Positions 26,849-35,994 of a stretch of DNA of 64,000 bases are shown here, piece after piece. Location of the stretch: NCBI RefSeq assembly GCF_917563885.1, contig NZ_CAKJTG010000018.1, positions 31,451-95,450 on the forward strand. The letters run 5' to 3'. The position numbers and the translations under genes were made by a program. Positions within the stretch are counted from its first letter, which is position 1, and every line of letters begins with the position of its first letter. The notes under the pieces are model-generated. The model was not told the DNA's origin. It saw nothing but the letters and a program-made list of their open reading frames with translations, and made no database searches. This DNA comes from Pseudoneobacillus rhizosphaerae. GTDB taxonomy: Bacteria > Bacillota > Bacilli > Bacillales > Cytobacillaceae.

Positions 26849-27736
26849 TTAATAACACCATTTTTTAAAAAATTCATTTGCAGATTGTACTCCTACTTGA
26901 AACAATGCCTGTTTTCGTTCGTCTGACAAATCAAATTCTGTTGACAGAACACCTTCGGTTGGAATAAAAATGATATTCTTTTCATGCTTTCGTGAAATAT
27001 ATCTAGAATCATGAGCATCCTTCATCGTTTCAAATAAAGCTTCAAACATTTGAATGGCATTGTTTATGTTATTTTTTGGCGGTTGATTTGAACCATTAGT
27101 AGTTAATTTTATTCCAAGAACTGGCCTCACCTTTTTCACGTTTTCCTGGTCAAATAACCACATTGGAAAATTGCTCAAAACGCCTCCATCCACCACAACA
27201 TTACATCCATCCACAGATTTTATTTTTACTGGCTCAAAAAAGTAAGGTATACTGCAGCTCATTCTAATTGCCTTGGCAATTGAAAATGAACCTATTGGAA
27301 TACCGTAATTCGGTAAATCATTAGGTATGACAACTAATCGCCCATTTGTTAAGTCTGACGCTATCACTCTAAGTTTATTGGGTGGCAGATCCGCAAAAGT
27401 CCTTAACCCTTTTAAAGCTAGTTTTTCTGCAATCCATCCTTCAAGTACATTTCCTTTGTATAAACCAAGTCGCCAGTAAAGGAGAATCCACTTTCCGAAT
27501 GGCGCTGGAAGAAAAGTTTTTCTAGGATCAAGAAAGTCCTTTAAGTTAATTTCGTCCATCATTTTAAAAATTTCATCACTAGAGTAGCCAGCAGCAACTA
27601 GTGACGCAATAATTGAACCCGCACTAGTCCCTGCTACTCTTTTAAACGAAAATCCCTTTTCTTCAATGGCCTTTACGGCTCCTATTATTGCAATACCTTT
27701 TACTCCTCCACCAGAAAAAACGCCATCTATCTCCAT
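26849..27736 (-). CDS. yqhO: Patatin-like phospholipase (YqhO-like)
   Basis: This 295-aa protein has the patatin oxyanion loop DGVFSGGGVKGIA (residues 4-16), the nucleophile elbow AGTSAGSI (Ser ~42) and the catalytic Asp in VVVDGGVLSNFP (~190). It probably hydrolyses acyl lipids at the membrane. Synteny with yqhO of B. subtilis is good, although mntR, which sits beside it there, is absent here. Confidence 0.9.
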   Translation of the reverse strand: MEIDGVFSGGGVKGIAIIGAVKAIEEKGFSFKRVAGTSAGSIIASLVAAGYSSDEIFKMMDEINLKDFLDPRKTFLPAPFGKWILLYWRLGLYKGNVLEGWIAEKLALKGLRTFADLPPNKLRVIASDLTNGRLVVIPNDLPNYGIPIGSFSIAKAIRMSCSIPYFFEPVKIKSVDGCNVVVDGGVLSNFPMWLFDQENVKKVRPVLGIKLTTNGSNQPPKNNINNAIQMFEALFETMKDAHDSRYISRKHEKNIIFIPTEGVLSTEFDLSDERKQALFQVGVQSANEFFKKWCY

Positions 27737-27886
27737 CGGGTGCCACTCCCCTCGATGTTCTCATTGATACATCTTTAAGCGGCAACCTGATAAAATAGTA
27801 CGGCGTACAGGCTAAATATTTTTTTATCTGAAATATTGGCCTTCAGATTTTGGAAAATAGGCTTGGTATGGACATTAAAATAAAAC

Positions 27887-28540
27887 TCAATCTTGGTAAC
27901 TTTGAATCATATTAGCCATATGAGCATAAGAACCACCTGCACAGACTGCAGAGGTTACCATTATGGCTTCAGCAAGTTCTTCCCTAGTTACACCTAGTTT
28001 TTCTGCCTTTTTTGTATGAACATCAATACAATATGGACATTGAGTAGCGTTTGCAACTGCTACAGCAATAATTTCTTTGAATTTTGCAGTTAGTTTACCT
28101 GCTTCGGTTGCTGCAGCACTGAAGGCTTGATAACCTTTAAAACCATCTGGTGCAAATTTGCCTAAGTGACCTAAATTTTTTAAGTTGGAACGAGCATAGA
28201 GTACATCTGATGCATCTTGAGCCAAAGCATTATGGACATGGGTACTATGAGTAACGGTACCGCCAGCTTCAATTGCTGCAGTTACAAATACAGCTTCAGC
28301 TAATTCTTCCAAAGTAGCTCCTGCTTTTTTCGCATGTTTGGTATGAGCATTAATACAGTAAGGACATTGCGTTACATGAGTAATTGCGACCGCAATAATT
28401 TCTTTTTCTTTTTTCGATAATGCACCATCTTTAAAAACAGCAACATTAAAATCATTAAATGCTTTTAATTGTTCTGGTGCAAGAGCTTTTAATTGAGTTA
28501 ATTTTTGAGTATTTTCTTCTGCATATAGATTTGATGACAT
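27887..28540 (-). CDS. Carboxymuconolactone decarboxylase family protein, two tandem CMD/AhpD domains
   Basis: This 217-aa protein has two repeats of the AhpD-like fold. Each carries a redox CxxC and His: TQCPYCINAHTKHAKKAG (~residue 57) and TQCPYCIDVHTKKAEKLG (~residue 165). This active site is that of alkylhydroperoxidase AhpD, so a peroxide or thiol-disulfide role is likely. It follows nrdJ after a terminator. AhpD-like proteins occur as selenoproteins elsewhere, but here both sites are plain Cys. Confidence 0.88.
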   Translation of the reverse strand: MSSNLYAEENTQKLTQLKALAPEQLKAFNDFNVAVFKDGALSKKEKEIIAVAITHVTQCPYCINAHTKHAKKAGATLEELAEAVFVTAAIEAGGTVTHSTHVHNALAQDASDVLYARSNLKNLGHLGKFAPDGFKGYQAFSAAATEAGKLTAKFKEIIAVAVANATQCPYCIDVHTKKAEKLGVTREELAEAIMVTSAVCAGGSYAHMANMIQSYQD

Positions 28541-28584
28541 TTTTCAAACCCCCTTCTATTTTATTTAGATTATCCATAAATCAA

Positions 28585-28624
28585 TAAAAAAGGAGGGAGA
28601 CTCAAAATAAGTCTCTCTCCTTTT
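28585..28624. terminator. Terminator after nrdJ
   Basis: AAGGAGGGAGACT and AGTCTCTCTCCTT form a stem with one mismatch and a 7-nt loop, flanked by A6 and T4. It separates nrdJ from the CMD gene. Confidence 0.85.
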
Positions 28625-28697
28625 CCCTAAAAAATTTTATGAAACAAAAGAAGTGCCTTACCACATAATATTGTAATTACTCCTACTATCTATACAT

Positions 28698-30434
28698 TTA
28701 TAGACCACACTTTAATTGAGCATTACAATTTGTACATGTGTTACAGCCACCGATTTCTTTAACCTTCCCCTTCCTACAAACAGGACAAGTGTTTCCAACT
28801 TCTGAACCAATTGTAACATCAGTTGAACGTAGTGGAGTAATAGTATCTACAAGGACAACATGTTGTTTGTGTCTATCTCTAGTAAAAGTATCGTTTGTAC
28901 TATTTTCTTCTGCTTTTAGAGTTAATACCTGTGAATCACGGGAACCGTCAACATACACAGTTCCACCTTTAGCTCCTCCTCGATATAAGCGCTCATATAC
29001 TTGTTCAACTTGCTCGACGCTATATCCTTTTGGTGCGTTTACCGTTTTACTAATGGAGCTATCGATCCAACGCTGGATTACGCATTGCACATCGGCATGT
29101 GCTTCAGGGGCTAACTCCATAGCTGATACAAACCAGCGCGGAAGATTGTTTTCATCTGCTTCTGGATTACGATCTAAATATTCCTGAACGATGTCTGCTT
29201 TTACTTCAATAAACTTACCTAAACGTCCACTTCTGAAATAGGAGAAGGAGAAGTATGGTTCTAATCCTGTGGAAACGCCAACCATTGTTCCAGTAGAACC
29301 CGTCGGAGCAACAGTTAGTAAATGTGAATTACGGATTCCGTATTCTAATATATCTTGGCGAACGTGTTCGGGCATCTTTTGCATGAACCCTGTTTCGATA
29401 AAAGCATTTCGAAGGCGATTTGTATCTTCTTCTGTCTCACCAACAAGATATGGAAAGCTTCCTTTTTCTTTTGCTAATTCAACACTTTGTTCATATGCAG
29501 TAGTTGCAATCGTTTCAAACACTTTGTCGATTAAAATGTTGCCCTTCTCAGAGCCGTATTCTGTTTCACAGTAAATGAGTAAATCATGTAGACCCATAAC
29601 GCCTAAACCGACACGACGCTCACTTAAAGCCTGTTTTTTGTTCTCTTCAAGGAAATATGGAGTAGCATCAATTACATTGTCTTGAAGTCTAACTCCTACC
29701 GCTACGGTTTGTTTTAGTTTTTCAAAATCTACCGTTTTGGTATCTTTATCGGCCATTTCTGCTAGGTTTACTGCTGCTAAGTTGCAGACTGAGTATGGTG
29801 CGAGAGGTTGCTCCCCACACGGGTTGGTTGCAACCACCTTTTGTCCGTATGCTTTCGCATTCGTCATATCGTTGGCATTATCAATAAAAAAGATCCCTGG
29901 CTCGGCTGAATAAGTCGCACATATATTGATGAGGTTCCAAAGCTCTTTCGCTTCAATTTTTCTGTAAGTTCGAACCTTATAGCCAAGCTTTTCCCATTCA
30001 CGAACGTCACCAACTTTGTGCCATTCTTCGTTGTAAACTTTCATTCCTTCTGCATCATAGCTTTCAACGTCTGGGAAACGTAATTCATAGTTCTCACCAT
30101 TTTCAACTGCGTCCATAAAATCTTTTGTTAAGCAGACTGAGATATTCGCTCCAGTAAGAAACTCTGAATTATGAACACTATAGGTTCCGCCCGTAATTAA
30201 TTTATCTTCTGCTTCAGCAATAATATTTTCGTTAAAACCATCATACCCAGGAACGTTTTTGAAATTTAAAATACCTTGATACATAGCTATTTCTTGCTCT
30301 TTTAAAGGAGTGAATTTTAGCTTATCCTTCGCAAGCTTCTTAATCGTTTCATCATTTGTTGTTTCAATTAAGAAACGTAAAATACGTGGGTTTTGCATTT
30401 TTGAAATGATGAATTCAATGATGTCTGGATGCCA
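28698..30434 (-). CDS. nrdJ: Ribonucleotide reductase class II (B12-dependent), exon 3
   Basis: The third and largest exon encodes 578 residues starting WHPDIIEFIISK at the 3' splice site (30434/30435). It contains the class II active site NPCGEQPLAPYSVCNLAAVN (Cys, Glu, Asn), the LGVMGLHDLL segment, the APTGSTGTMVGVSTGLEP loop and a C-terminal zinc ribbon (CPVCRKGK ... CNTCTNC ... CGL). With exons 2 (31570-31599) and 1 (31934-32722) it makes an 851-aa protein, the normal size. The enzyme reduces ribonucleotides using adenosylcobalamin. Without splicing only fragments would be made. Confidence 0.95.
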   Translation of the reverse strand, partial: WHPDIIEFIISKMQNPRILRFLIETTNDETIKKLAKDKLKFTPLKEQEIAMYQGILNFKNVPGYDGFNENIIAEAEDKLITGGTYSVHNSEFLTGANISVCLTKDFMDAVENGENYELRFPDVESYDAEGMKVYNEEWHKVGDVREWEKLGYKVRTYRKIEAKELWNLINICATYSAEPGIFFIDNANDMTNAKAYGQKVVATNPCGEQPLAPYSVCNLAAVNLAEMADKDTKTVDFEKLKQTVAVGVRLQDNVIDATPYFLEENKKQALSERRVGLGVMGLHDLLIYCETEYGSEKGNILIDKVFETIATTAYEQSVELAKEKGSFPYLVGETEEDTNRLRNAFIETGFMQKMPEHVRQDILEYGIRNSHLLTVAPTGSTGTMVGVSTGLEPYFSFSYFRSGRLGKFIEVKADIVQEYLDRNPEADENNLPRWFVSAMELAPEAHADVQCVIQRWIDSSISKTVNAPKGYSVEQVEQVYERLYRGGAKGGTVYVDGSRDSQVLTLKAEENSTNDTFTRDRHKQHVVLVDTITPLRSTDVTIGSEVGNTCPVCRKGKVKEIGGCNTCTNCNAQLKCGL

Positions 30435-31569
30435 CGTTATACCGTCCCTTTCAGGATATTTTATACCACTTTAAAGTAGTCGGACTAGACTATATCATCA
30501 CCCACAGCACTATCTGTTTGGGGTCGGGCGCTTATGAGAGCTTATTGTTGGGACTCACTCTCTAGTCGTTGAACCTTTGCCATAACCTTTGCCCTATGAC
30601 ACTTGGCTGCAGATTGTCCAATACATACAATTTTTATAGCATTCACGCTCGTCGTTTCCAACCACGTTGTAGCTTGCATGTCTCTAAGGATTTCCCCGCA
30701 ATTCACCCGATTTACAAGTCGTTCATTGTCTGAACGACGCGGACTAGCATTTCAATAAATTGCTCTTCTTTACCATATGTTTTTTCATGACATTTCCGAC
30801 ACAAAGTAATGCCATTTTGAACATCAAATTTTTTATCAGGATAAAGTTTTTTAGGAAAAATATGATGGGCTGCAATATCCCTTGATGGAGATTCACAGTA
30901 AGGCATTTTACATCGATAATTATCTCTTTTATAAACTTTTTTCCGCCATTCCTTATAATCGGCGGAGAATGTAATATTATCTGGAACAACTCTATTTTCT
31001 TTTAGAAAATTACGGTAACATTTAATACTACAATAAGAGTTTATAGATCTATTAGCCGAAGAAGTAACCCTTTCGAAAAAATTATTACAGTTGTTACACT
31101 GGGTTAATGACCTTTTTCTTATTCTAGATTCTTTTATCTTTTGTAATGATTCCTTACTATGTTTTCTTCCTTTTCTTGGAGTTGCTTTATCTATTTCATT
31201 ATGCCCTCTTATTTCCCAACCAAAAAATAATATCCTATCTAAAATTGTTGTATAACTTACACCAAGATCATTTGCTATTACTGTATAACCTTTTCCCAGA
31301 GTAATATATTGTTCATATAGCCAATTGATATCATCATAAATTTTTGTTCCTAACTTAAATTCCTTTTTTCTGATACCAAGTCTTCTTAAATTCGATTTTA
31401 CTGTATGTCTAGAAATACCTAATTCATTGGCTATATCCTTGGTAGTTTGATTGTCCAAAACATATTTTTGGTAAAGATATTCTTTGGATAATTTCATTAG
31501 GATCACCCTTATACAGAACATTTGTTCCTAATGTAATTATACAATGATTTAAGCAATTTGTCATTTTTA
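30435..31569 (-). ncRNA. Group I intron 2 in nrdJ (1135 nt, with HNH ORF)
   Basis: Exon 2 ends GCGGAU and the intron ends in G before exon 3 UGGCAU. The guide sequence is at 30739-30750: GUCCGC pairs with exon GCGGAU (P1, with U-G at the splice site) and the adjoining AUGCUA pairs with exon 3 UGGCAU (P10). The conserved P7/P3 block GATGATATAGTCT is at 30487-30499. Core segments (GTGAATTGC, CAAGCTACAACGT, AAAAATTG, CAATCxGCAGC) match intron 1. The HNH gene lies in the P1 loop. Confidence 0.93.
30712..31497 (-). CDS. Intron-encoded HNH homing endonuclease
   Basis: This 261-aa protein starts ATG at 31495-31497 (MKLSKEYLYQKYV). It has two helix-turn-helix units at the N-terminus (TTKDIANELGISRHTVKSNL; YTVIANDLGVSYTTILDRI), a zinc-knuckle-like Cys pair set (CNNCNNF ... 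YCSIKCY), and an HNH nuclease domain (YRCKMPYC ... AAHHIFPKK ... NGITLCRKCHEK). It probably cleaves intronless nrdJ to spread intron 2. Its last ~15 codons contain the intron's guide sequence, and its stop lies at the entry to the ribozyme core. Confidence 0.92.
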   Translation of the reverse strand: MKLSKEYLYQKYVLDNQTTKDIANELGISRHTVKSNLRRLGIRKKEFKLGTKIYDDINWLYEQYITLGKGYTVIANDLGVSYTTILDRILFFGWEIRGHNEIDKATPRKGRKHSKESLQKIKESRIRKRSLTQCNNCNNFFERVTSSANRSINSYCSIKCYRNFLKENRVVPDNITFSADYKEWRKKVYKRDNYRCKMPYCESPSRDIAAHHIFPKKLYPDKKFDVQNGITLCRKCHEKTYGKEEQFIEMLVRVVQTMNDL

Positions 31570-31599
31570 ATCCGCTAACATTATCATTTGTGCACCACG
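31570..31599 (-). CDS. nrdJ: nrdJ exon 2 (30-nt micro-exon)
   Basis: Exactly ten codons, RGAQMIMLAD, lie between the two introns. They bridge exon 1 ...VEQGGSR and exon 3 WHPDIIEF to restore the conserved NrdJ stretch GGSRRGAQMIMLADWHPD. Both flanking splice sites follow a U and precede an intron-terminal G, as group I chemistry requires. Confidence 0.93.
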
Positions 31600-31933
31600 C
31601 ATTTTGTTACTCACTTTTAAAAGTGGGCTAGGTCATTTCTGCCTAGCTCTCTAGCTTTCACTAGAGGTCAGACTATATCATCAAGGACATACCTTGTCTC
31701 GTGCCCTTAAAATTCGTCACCGAATCTCAAGTTTACTTTTTCCATTCAAGGAAATTTCAATAGTCGTTGAACGTTCATCTTCGTTTCCAAAGATGCTTCG
31801 CTGCTGATTGCCCATTGTTTTATCCTATCAATTTTTAAAGCGTTCACGCTTACCGTTACCAGTTACGTTGTAGCTTGAAAGGCTTTAGGGTATTCCAGCA
31901 ATTCACGAGATTTTAATCCCGCCATGGGTATTA
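31600..31933 (-). ncRNA. Group I intron 1 in nrdJ (334 nt, no ORF)
   Basis: Exon 1 ends UCCCGU. Eleven bases into the intron GCGGGA pairs with it (P1, terminal U-G), and the adjoining CCAUG pairs with exon 2 CGUGG (P10). The intron ends AACAAAATG before exon 2. P7/P3 block GATGATATAGTCT is at 31670-31682. It has the same core as intron 2 but carries no protein gene. Confidence 0.93.
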
Positions 31934-32722
31934 ACGGGAACCACCTTGCTCAACAAGATGTGTTAATTTCGCAATATCATCTAACCAAGATACAGAGCCA
32001 GATGACTTACCATTTACTCCTTTGGCTAATGTATTACGCGGTCTTAACGTTGAACCATTTGTTCCAACCCCACCACCACGGCTCATTATCTCCATGACCT
32101 GTTTACGATGTTCAGAAATTCCTTCACGTGAATCTGGTACAAAAGGCATCACGTAGCAATTAAAAAACGTAACTTCGGTACCAGCACCCGCTCCATAAAG
32201 AACACGGCCAGCAGGAATGAAATTCATATTTACTAGTTCATGATAAAACTTTTGAAACCACTCTTGTCGTTTTTCTTCTGTTTTTTCGACGGCTGCTAGT
32301 CCAGTCGCATTACGCATTGCCACTTGCTCGTAAAATACTTCAAGCGGTTTTTCAATTACATCTAGTGATCGAACTATAATACCAGTGCTCGATTCTTCTG
32401 GACTATCTAAAACTCCTCTGAATTCTTCGTCAACTAATACTTTTGCTGTTTTCTTTTCCCAATCAATATCTAGTATAAAACCAAGTCCTCGAGCTGGAAA
32501 TTTAGGATCTTCTTTTATAGTCAATACAACGAAGTCACCGTTCGTTAATGTGATTTTCTCGGTATCTTTATACGTATACCGATCCAACATGACCAAGCGG
32601 GAAACACCTTTGTGGGCAATTTTCATATCAGGGGTAACAGGATGCACTTGCGGAAATAAGCGAATGTCCTCGTTTAATCTTTCAAAGTTTATATTCATTT
32701 TTTGTCTAAGCACAACCGACAT
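31934..32722 (-). CDS. nrdJ: Ribonucleotide reductase class II (B12-dependent), exon 1
   Basis: Exon 1 encodes 263 residues from ATG 32720-32722 (MSVVLRQKMNINFERL), 8 nt after AAGGAG, to the splice site after ...EQGGSR. It contains the N-terminal substrate-binding region and the redox Cys in VTFFNCYVMPFVPDS, plus the SRGGGVGTNGSTLRPR loop. An unspliced transcript would stop at TAA 31931-31933, one codon into the intron. Two NrdR-like boxes overlap the promoter upstream. Confidence 0.95.
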
Positions 32723-32801
32723 GAACACATCTCCTTCTAGTTACTAGATAAATAGTAGATTCTAGTTGCTTGCTTTAAAATATCATAGATTCTTCATAAA
32801 A

Positions 32802-32816
32802 ATCAATATATAGTAT
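32802..32816 (-). promoter_or_regulatory. NrdR-like box 2 (proximal)
   Basis: ATCAATATATAGTAT resembles the NrdR consensus ACACWATATATWGTGT. Its centre is ~32 bp from the second box, the spacing (three helix turns) known for NrdR tandem sites. Confidence 0.6.
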
Positions 32817-32833
32817 CTAAAAAGTTTTCGACA

Positions 32834-32849
32834 CCACTACATATTGTAT
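32834..32849 (-). promoter_or_regulatory. NrdR-like box 1 (distal)
   Basis: CCACTACATATTGTAT matches the core of the NrdR box in 10 of 12 central positions and overlaps the -10 region of the nrdJ promoter. ATP/dATP-bound NrdR represses RNR genes in most bacteria. Confidence 0.6.
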
Positions 32850-32877
32850 TAGATGTGGATAGAAAAAATTTTGTCAA
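32848..32877 (-). promoter_or_regulatory. Sigma-A promoter of nrdJ
   Basis: On the minus strand TTGACA (32872-32877, perfect) and TCTAAT (32848-32853) are separated by 18 nt, with the -10 overlapping an NrdR-like box. Confidence 0.7.
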
Positions 32878-33011
32878 ACTTCAAAAATAGTAGATATTGG
32901 CGATTTCGAGAGATTAAATAAGAAAAACACGATATTTAGACTTATTTCAACAAATTTCAGAGCTTGCTCTTTTTCCACATAGGAGAAAAGTCTCAATGAA
33001 AATTTTCCCAT

Positions 33012-33044
33012 AAAAAGAACGACTATCAGATTAATAGTCGTTCT
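33012..33044 (-). terminator. Terminator after lipM
   Basis: On the minus strand AGAACGACTAT and ATAGTCGTTCT form an 11-bp perfect stem with a 7-nt loop, followed by TTTTT. The stem begins inside the lipM stop codon. Confidence 0.9.
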
Positions 33045-33879
33045 ATCGCTTATAATTCCATTCATCTGATTCGTATCTTGTTTTGGCTAATTTCTGAATA
33101 TAGTCTAGCTCTTCCTCAGAAAGAGTGTATGGCTCTAATTCAATATTCAGCCCTTCTTCAAAGCCTTTCTTAAAAGCTATTTTTGCTTCTTCAATCGTAA
33201 TTCTTTTTGATGAAATTTCATTAATGGCAACTGCTTTTTCTTTAAACGCTTTTTGCATTCGGTCCTTTACTCGCTCGCTTGGATATTTAAATAAACTAAA
33301 TAACTTATCTTCATCGATATCTAACAAAATGGAGCCATGCTGAAGGATGACACCCTTTTGTCGCGTTTGAGCGCTTCCTGCTACTTTTCGTCCTTCAACA
33401 ACTAGCTCATACCAGCTAGGTGCATCAAAACAAACAGCCGATCGCGGACTTTTAAGCGCTTCTCTTTCTTCAAGAGTTTTTGGGACAGCAAAGTAGGCTT
33501 CTAAACCTAATGATAGAAATCCTCTCAATATTCCTTCAGAAATAACACGATAAGCTTCTGTCACTGTTTTAGGCATCTCAGGGTGTTCCTCAGAAACAAT
33601 CACGCTATATGTAAGCTCATGTTCATGTAGGACCCCTCTCCCTCCAGTTGGCCTACGAACAAATCCAAGATTATGTTCTTTAACAGCGTCTAGATTTATC
33701 TCTTTTTCTACCTTTTGAAAATACCCAATCGATAAAGTAGCTGGGTTCCATCCATAAAACCGAATTGTTGGAGGTATTTTCCCTTCGCTCTGCCAATCTA
33801 AAAGCGCTTCATCTAAAGCCATATTAAAGGATGCAGAGGAATTACCTGTATCAATAAATCGCCAAACTTCTTTTTTCAT
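33043..33879 (-). CDS. lipM: Octanoyl-[GcvH]:protein N-octanoyltransferase
   Basis: This 278-aa protein has the BPL/LPL fold ([32 protein letters not shown]) and the catalytic Cys in [19 protein letters not shown] (~residue 149), which is the position of Cys150 in B. subtilis LipM. It moves octanoyl from acyl-ACP to GcvH as the first step of lipoate assembly. Nearby gcv genes encode lipoate-dependent glycine cleavage. It is divergent from the rhodanese gene. Confidence 0.94.
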   Translation of the reverse strand: MKKEVWRFIDTGNSSASFNMALDEALLDWQSEGKIPPTIRFYGWNPATLSIGYFQKVEKEINLDAVKEHNLGFVRRPTGGRGVLHEHELTYSVIVSEEHPEMPKTVTEAYRVISEGILRGFLSLGLEAYFAVPKTLEEREALKSPRSAVCFDAPSWYELVVEGRKVAGSAQTRQKGVILQHGSILLDIDEDKLFSLFKYPSERVKDRMQKAFKEKAVAINEISSKRITIEEAKIAFKKGFEEGLNIELEPYTLSEEELDYIQKLAKTRYESDEWNYKR

Positions 33880-33985
33880 TTATTAAACCTCATTTTTATA
33901 TTGTTTATACGATAATATAGTCTAGCAAAATTTACTTTAAATTCAAAGTTTGAAGTATTTCCAATGAAAATATAGTCTCGTATTC

Positions 33986-34015
33986 TTTACTATATTGGTC
34001 ATTGCCTTATATAAT
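33986..34015 (+). promoter_or_regulatory. Candidate promoter of the rhodanese gene
   Basis: TTTACT (33986-33991), an 18-nt spacer and a perfect TATAAT (34010-34015) lie ~43 nt before the TTG start. Confidence 0.55.
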
Positions 34016-34057
34016 ATAATGTATATTCATGAAAGCTTGTTGAAAGGGGCAGTAACA

Positions 34058-34438
34058 TTGGATACAGTTTATATTTTACTTATAATCGCAGGTGCTTTTA
34101 TAGTTTACTCGGTTATTACTTGGTTCTACCAAAGAAAAATTTTGGCTACACTTACAGAAGAACAGTTCCGTGAAGGATATCGTAAAGCGCAGTTAATTGA
34201 TGTGCGTGAGCCTAATGAATTTGAAGGTGGGCATATTTTAGGAGCTAGGAATATTCCTCTTTCACAATTAAAAAACCGTCTAAGAGAAATTCGTCCGGAT
34301 AAGCCAGTCTACTTATATTGCCAAAGCGGTATGAGAAGCGGTCGTGCTGCGACCATGCTTCATCGTAAGGGTTACAAGGAGCTTTCTCATCTACAAGGTG
34401 GATTTAAAAAGTGGTCTGGGAAAATTAAAACGAAATAA
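34058..34438 (+). CDS. yqhL: Membrane-anchored rhodanese-like protein (YqhL-like)
   Basis: This 126-aa protein has one N-terminal membrane helix (VYILLIIAGAFIVYSVITWF) and a cytoplasmic rhodanese domain with LIDVREPNEFEGGHI and the active Cys loop YLYCQSGMRSGRA (~residue 88). Sulfur or thiol transfer is likely; the physiological acceptor is unknown. I chose TTG at 34058 after GAAAGGGG. Place beside lipM and gcv genes matches B. subtilis yqhL. Confidence 0.9.
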   Translation: MDTVYILLIIAGAFIVYSVITWFYQRKILATLTEEQFREGYRKAQLIDVREPNEFEGGHILGARNIPLSQLKNRLREIRPDKPVYLYCQSGMRSGRAATMLHRKGYKELSHLQGGFKKWSGKIKTK

Positions 34439-34452
34439 TACTTATAAAGACG

Positions 34453-34484
34453 CTGCATCAATTGAATTTGGTGCAGTTTTTTAT
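34453..34484 (+). terminator. Terminator of the rhodanese gene
   Basis: CTGCATCAA and TTTGGTGCAG pair with one G-U, followed by TTTTTTATTTTT. Confidence 0.75.
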
Positions 34485-34488
34485 TTTT

Positions 34489-34528
34489 AAAAAAGGTAAC
34501 TCGAGTTCATCCTCGAGTTACCTTTTTT
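34489..34528. terminator. Terminator of the gcv operon (bidirectional)
   Basis: GGTAACTCGAG and CTCGAGTTACC form an 11-bp perfect stem, 6-nt loop, flanked by A6 and T6. It begins 5 nt after the gcvPB stop. Confidence 0.93.
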
Positions 34529-34533
34529 AAAAA

Positions 34534-35994
34534 TTATTGTTTTTGATATCTCAATACTGGTTTACGAGCAGCTAATGTTTCGTCTAAACGTCCGACGACT
34601 GTAGAGTGTGGAGCTTCCTGAACGATTTCAGGATTTTCCTCTGCTTCTCTCGCAATTTGGATCATTTTATCGATAAATCCGTCTAATGTTTCTTTAGATT
34701 CCGTTTCAGTTGGCTCAATCATGATACATTCTTCCACGTTTAATGGGAAGTAGATGGTTGGCGGATGGTATCCAAAGTCAAGAAGTCGCTTAGCAATATC
34801 TAAAGTACGTACACCTAATTTCTTTTGACGGCGACCACTTAATACGAATTCATGCTTACAATGTCTATCAAATGGAAGATCAAAGTGCGGTGCTAATCTT
34901 CTCATCATATAGTTAGCGTTTAATACTGCATATTCCGTAACGGCCTTCAGCCCATCTGGACCCATAGAACGAATGTAAGTGTAAGCACGGACATTAATTC
35001 CAAAGTTTCCGTAGTAAGGCTTCACGCGCCCAATCGATTGTGGACGGTCATAATCTAGAACGAACTCTTCTCCACGTTTTGTGACAAGTGGCTTTGGAAG
35101 GAAAGGAATTAAATCTGCTTTCACACCAACAGGACCTGATCCAGGACCTCCACCACCGTGTGGGCCAGTGAATGTTTTATGAAGATTTAAATGCACAACA
35201 TCAAAGCCCATGTCACCAGGACGAGCCTTTGATAGTACTGCATTTAAGTTTGCTCCGTCATAGTAAAGCTTTCCGCCTGCACTATGGACGATTTCTGCCA
35301 TCTCTAAAATGTTCTCTTCAAAAAGTCCTAAAGTATTAGGGTTCGTTAACATTAGAGCTGCAGTATCTTCTCCGACAACTCTTCTTAAGTCTTCTAAATC
35401 TACTAATCCATGCTCATTCGATTTAACTGTAATCGTTTCAAATCCTGCAACTGTTGCGCTTGCTGGGTTTGTTCCGTGTGCAGAGTCAGGAACGATAACC
35501 TTAGTACGGTTCGTATCACCATTAGCTTCATGATAAGCACGAATCATCATTAATCCTGTCCATTCACCATGAGCACCTGCAGCAGATTGAAGTGTTACTT
35601 GATCCATACCAGTAATTTCAATCAAATGCTCTTGAAGATCATACATCAACTCTAAAGCACCTTGAACAGAAGATTCGTCCTGTAATGGATGGATGTGTGC
35701 AAATCCAGCAAAACGGGCAACATTTTCATTAATTTTCGGATTATATTTCATCGTACAAGAACCTAGTGGATAGAAACCAGAATCGATTCCATGATTACGA
35801 TTAGATAAAGCAGTGTAATGGCGCATAATATCTAATTCGAATACTTCTGGTAACTCTGGTGCTTCTTCACGAATATATCCTTCTGGTAAAAGCTGCTCCA
35901 ATTCAACAGTTGGGACATCCATTTCAGGGAGACTATATCCAACACGGCCTGGTTTGCTGATTTCAAAAATGAGTGCTTGATCTTGATTATGCAT
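34534..35994 (-). CDS. gcvPB: Glycine dehydrogenase (decarboxylating) subunit 2
   Basis: This 486-aa PLP enzyme is the C-terminal half of the P-protein. The PLP Lys is in [20 protein letters not shown] (~residue 271) and the [15 protein letters not shown] segment is present. With GcvPA it decarboxylates glycine and passes methylamine to lipoyl-GcvH. Its start overlaps the gcvPA end by 8 nt. Confidence 0.97.
   Translation of the reverse strand: MHNQDQALIFEISKPGRVGYSLPEMDVPTVELEQLLPEGYIREEAPELPEVFELDIMRHYTALSNRNHGIDSGFYPLGSCTMKYNPKINENVARFAGFAHIHPLQDESSVQGALELMYDLQEHLIEITGMDQVTLQSAAGAHGEWTGLMMIRAYHEANGDTNRTKVIVPDSAHGTNPASATVAGFETITVKSNEHGLVDLEDLRRVVGEDTAALMLTNPNTLGLFEENILEMAEIVHSAGGKLYYDGANLNAVLSKARPGDMGFDVVHLNLHKTFTGPHGGGGPGSGPVGVKADLIPFLPKPLVTKRGEEFVLDYDRPQSIGRVKPYYGNFGINVRAYTYIRSMGPDGLKAVTEYAVLNANYMMRRLAPHFDLPFDRHCKHEFVLSGRRQKKLGVRTLDIAKRLLDFGYHPPTIYFPLNVEECIMIEPTETESKETLDGFIDKMIQIAREAEENPEIVQEAPHSTVVGRLDETLAARKPVLRYQKQ

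Noticed and set aside
27887..28540. Selenoprotein candidate in the AhpD-like protein
   Set aside because: Both CxxC sites are encoded by ordinary Cys codons and there is no in-frame TGA.
28698..32728. nrdJ as a pseudogene broken by an HNH insertion
   Set aside because: P1 and P10 pairings, U at each exon end, G at each intron end, and an exact in-frame 30-nt exon show splicing introns rather than gene decay.
32723..33042. Cobalamin riboswitch upstream of the B12-dependent nrdJ
   Set aside because: The B12-box and the length needed for a cobalamin riboswitch are absent; NrdR-like boxes explain the region better.
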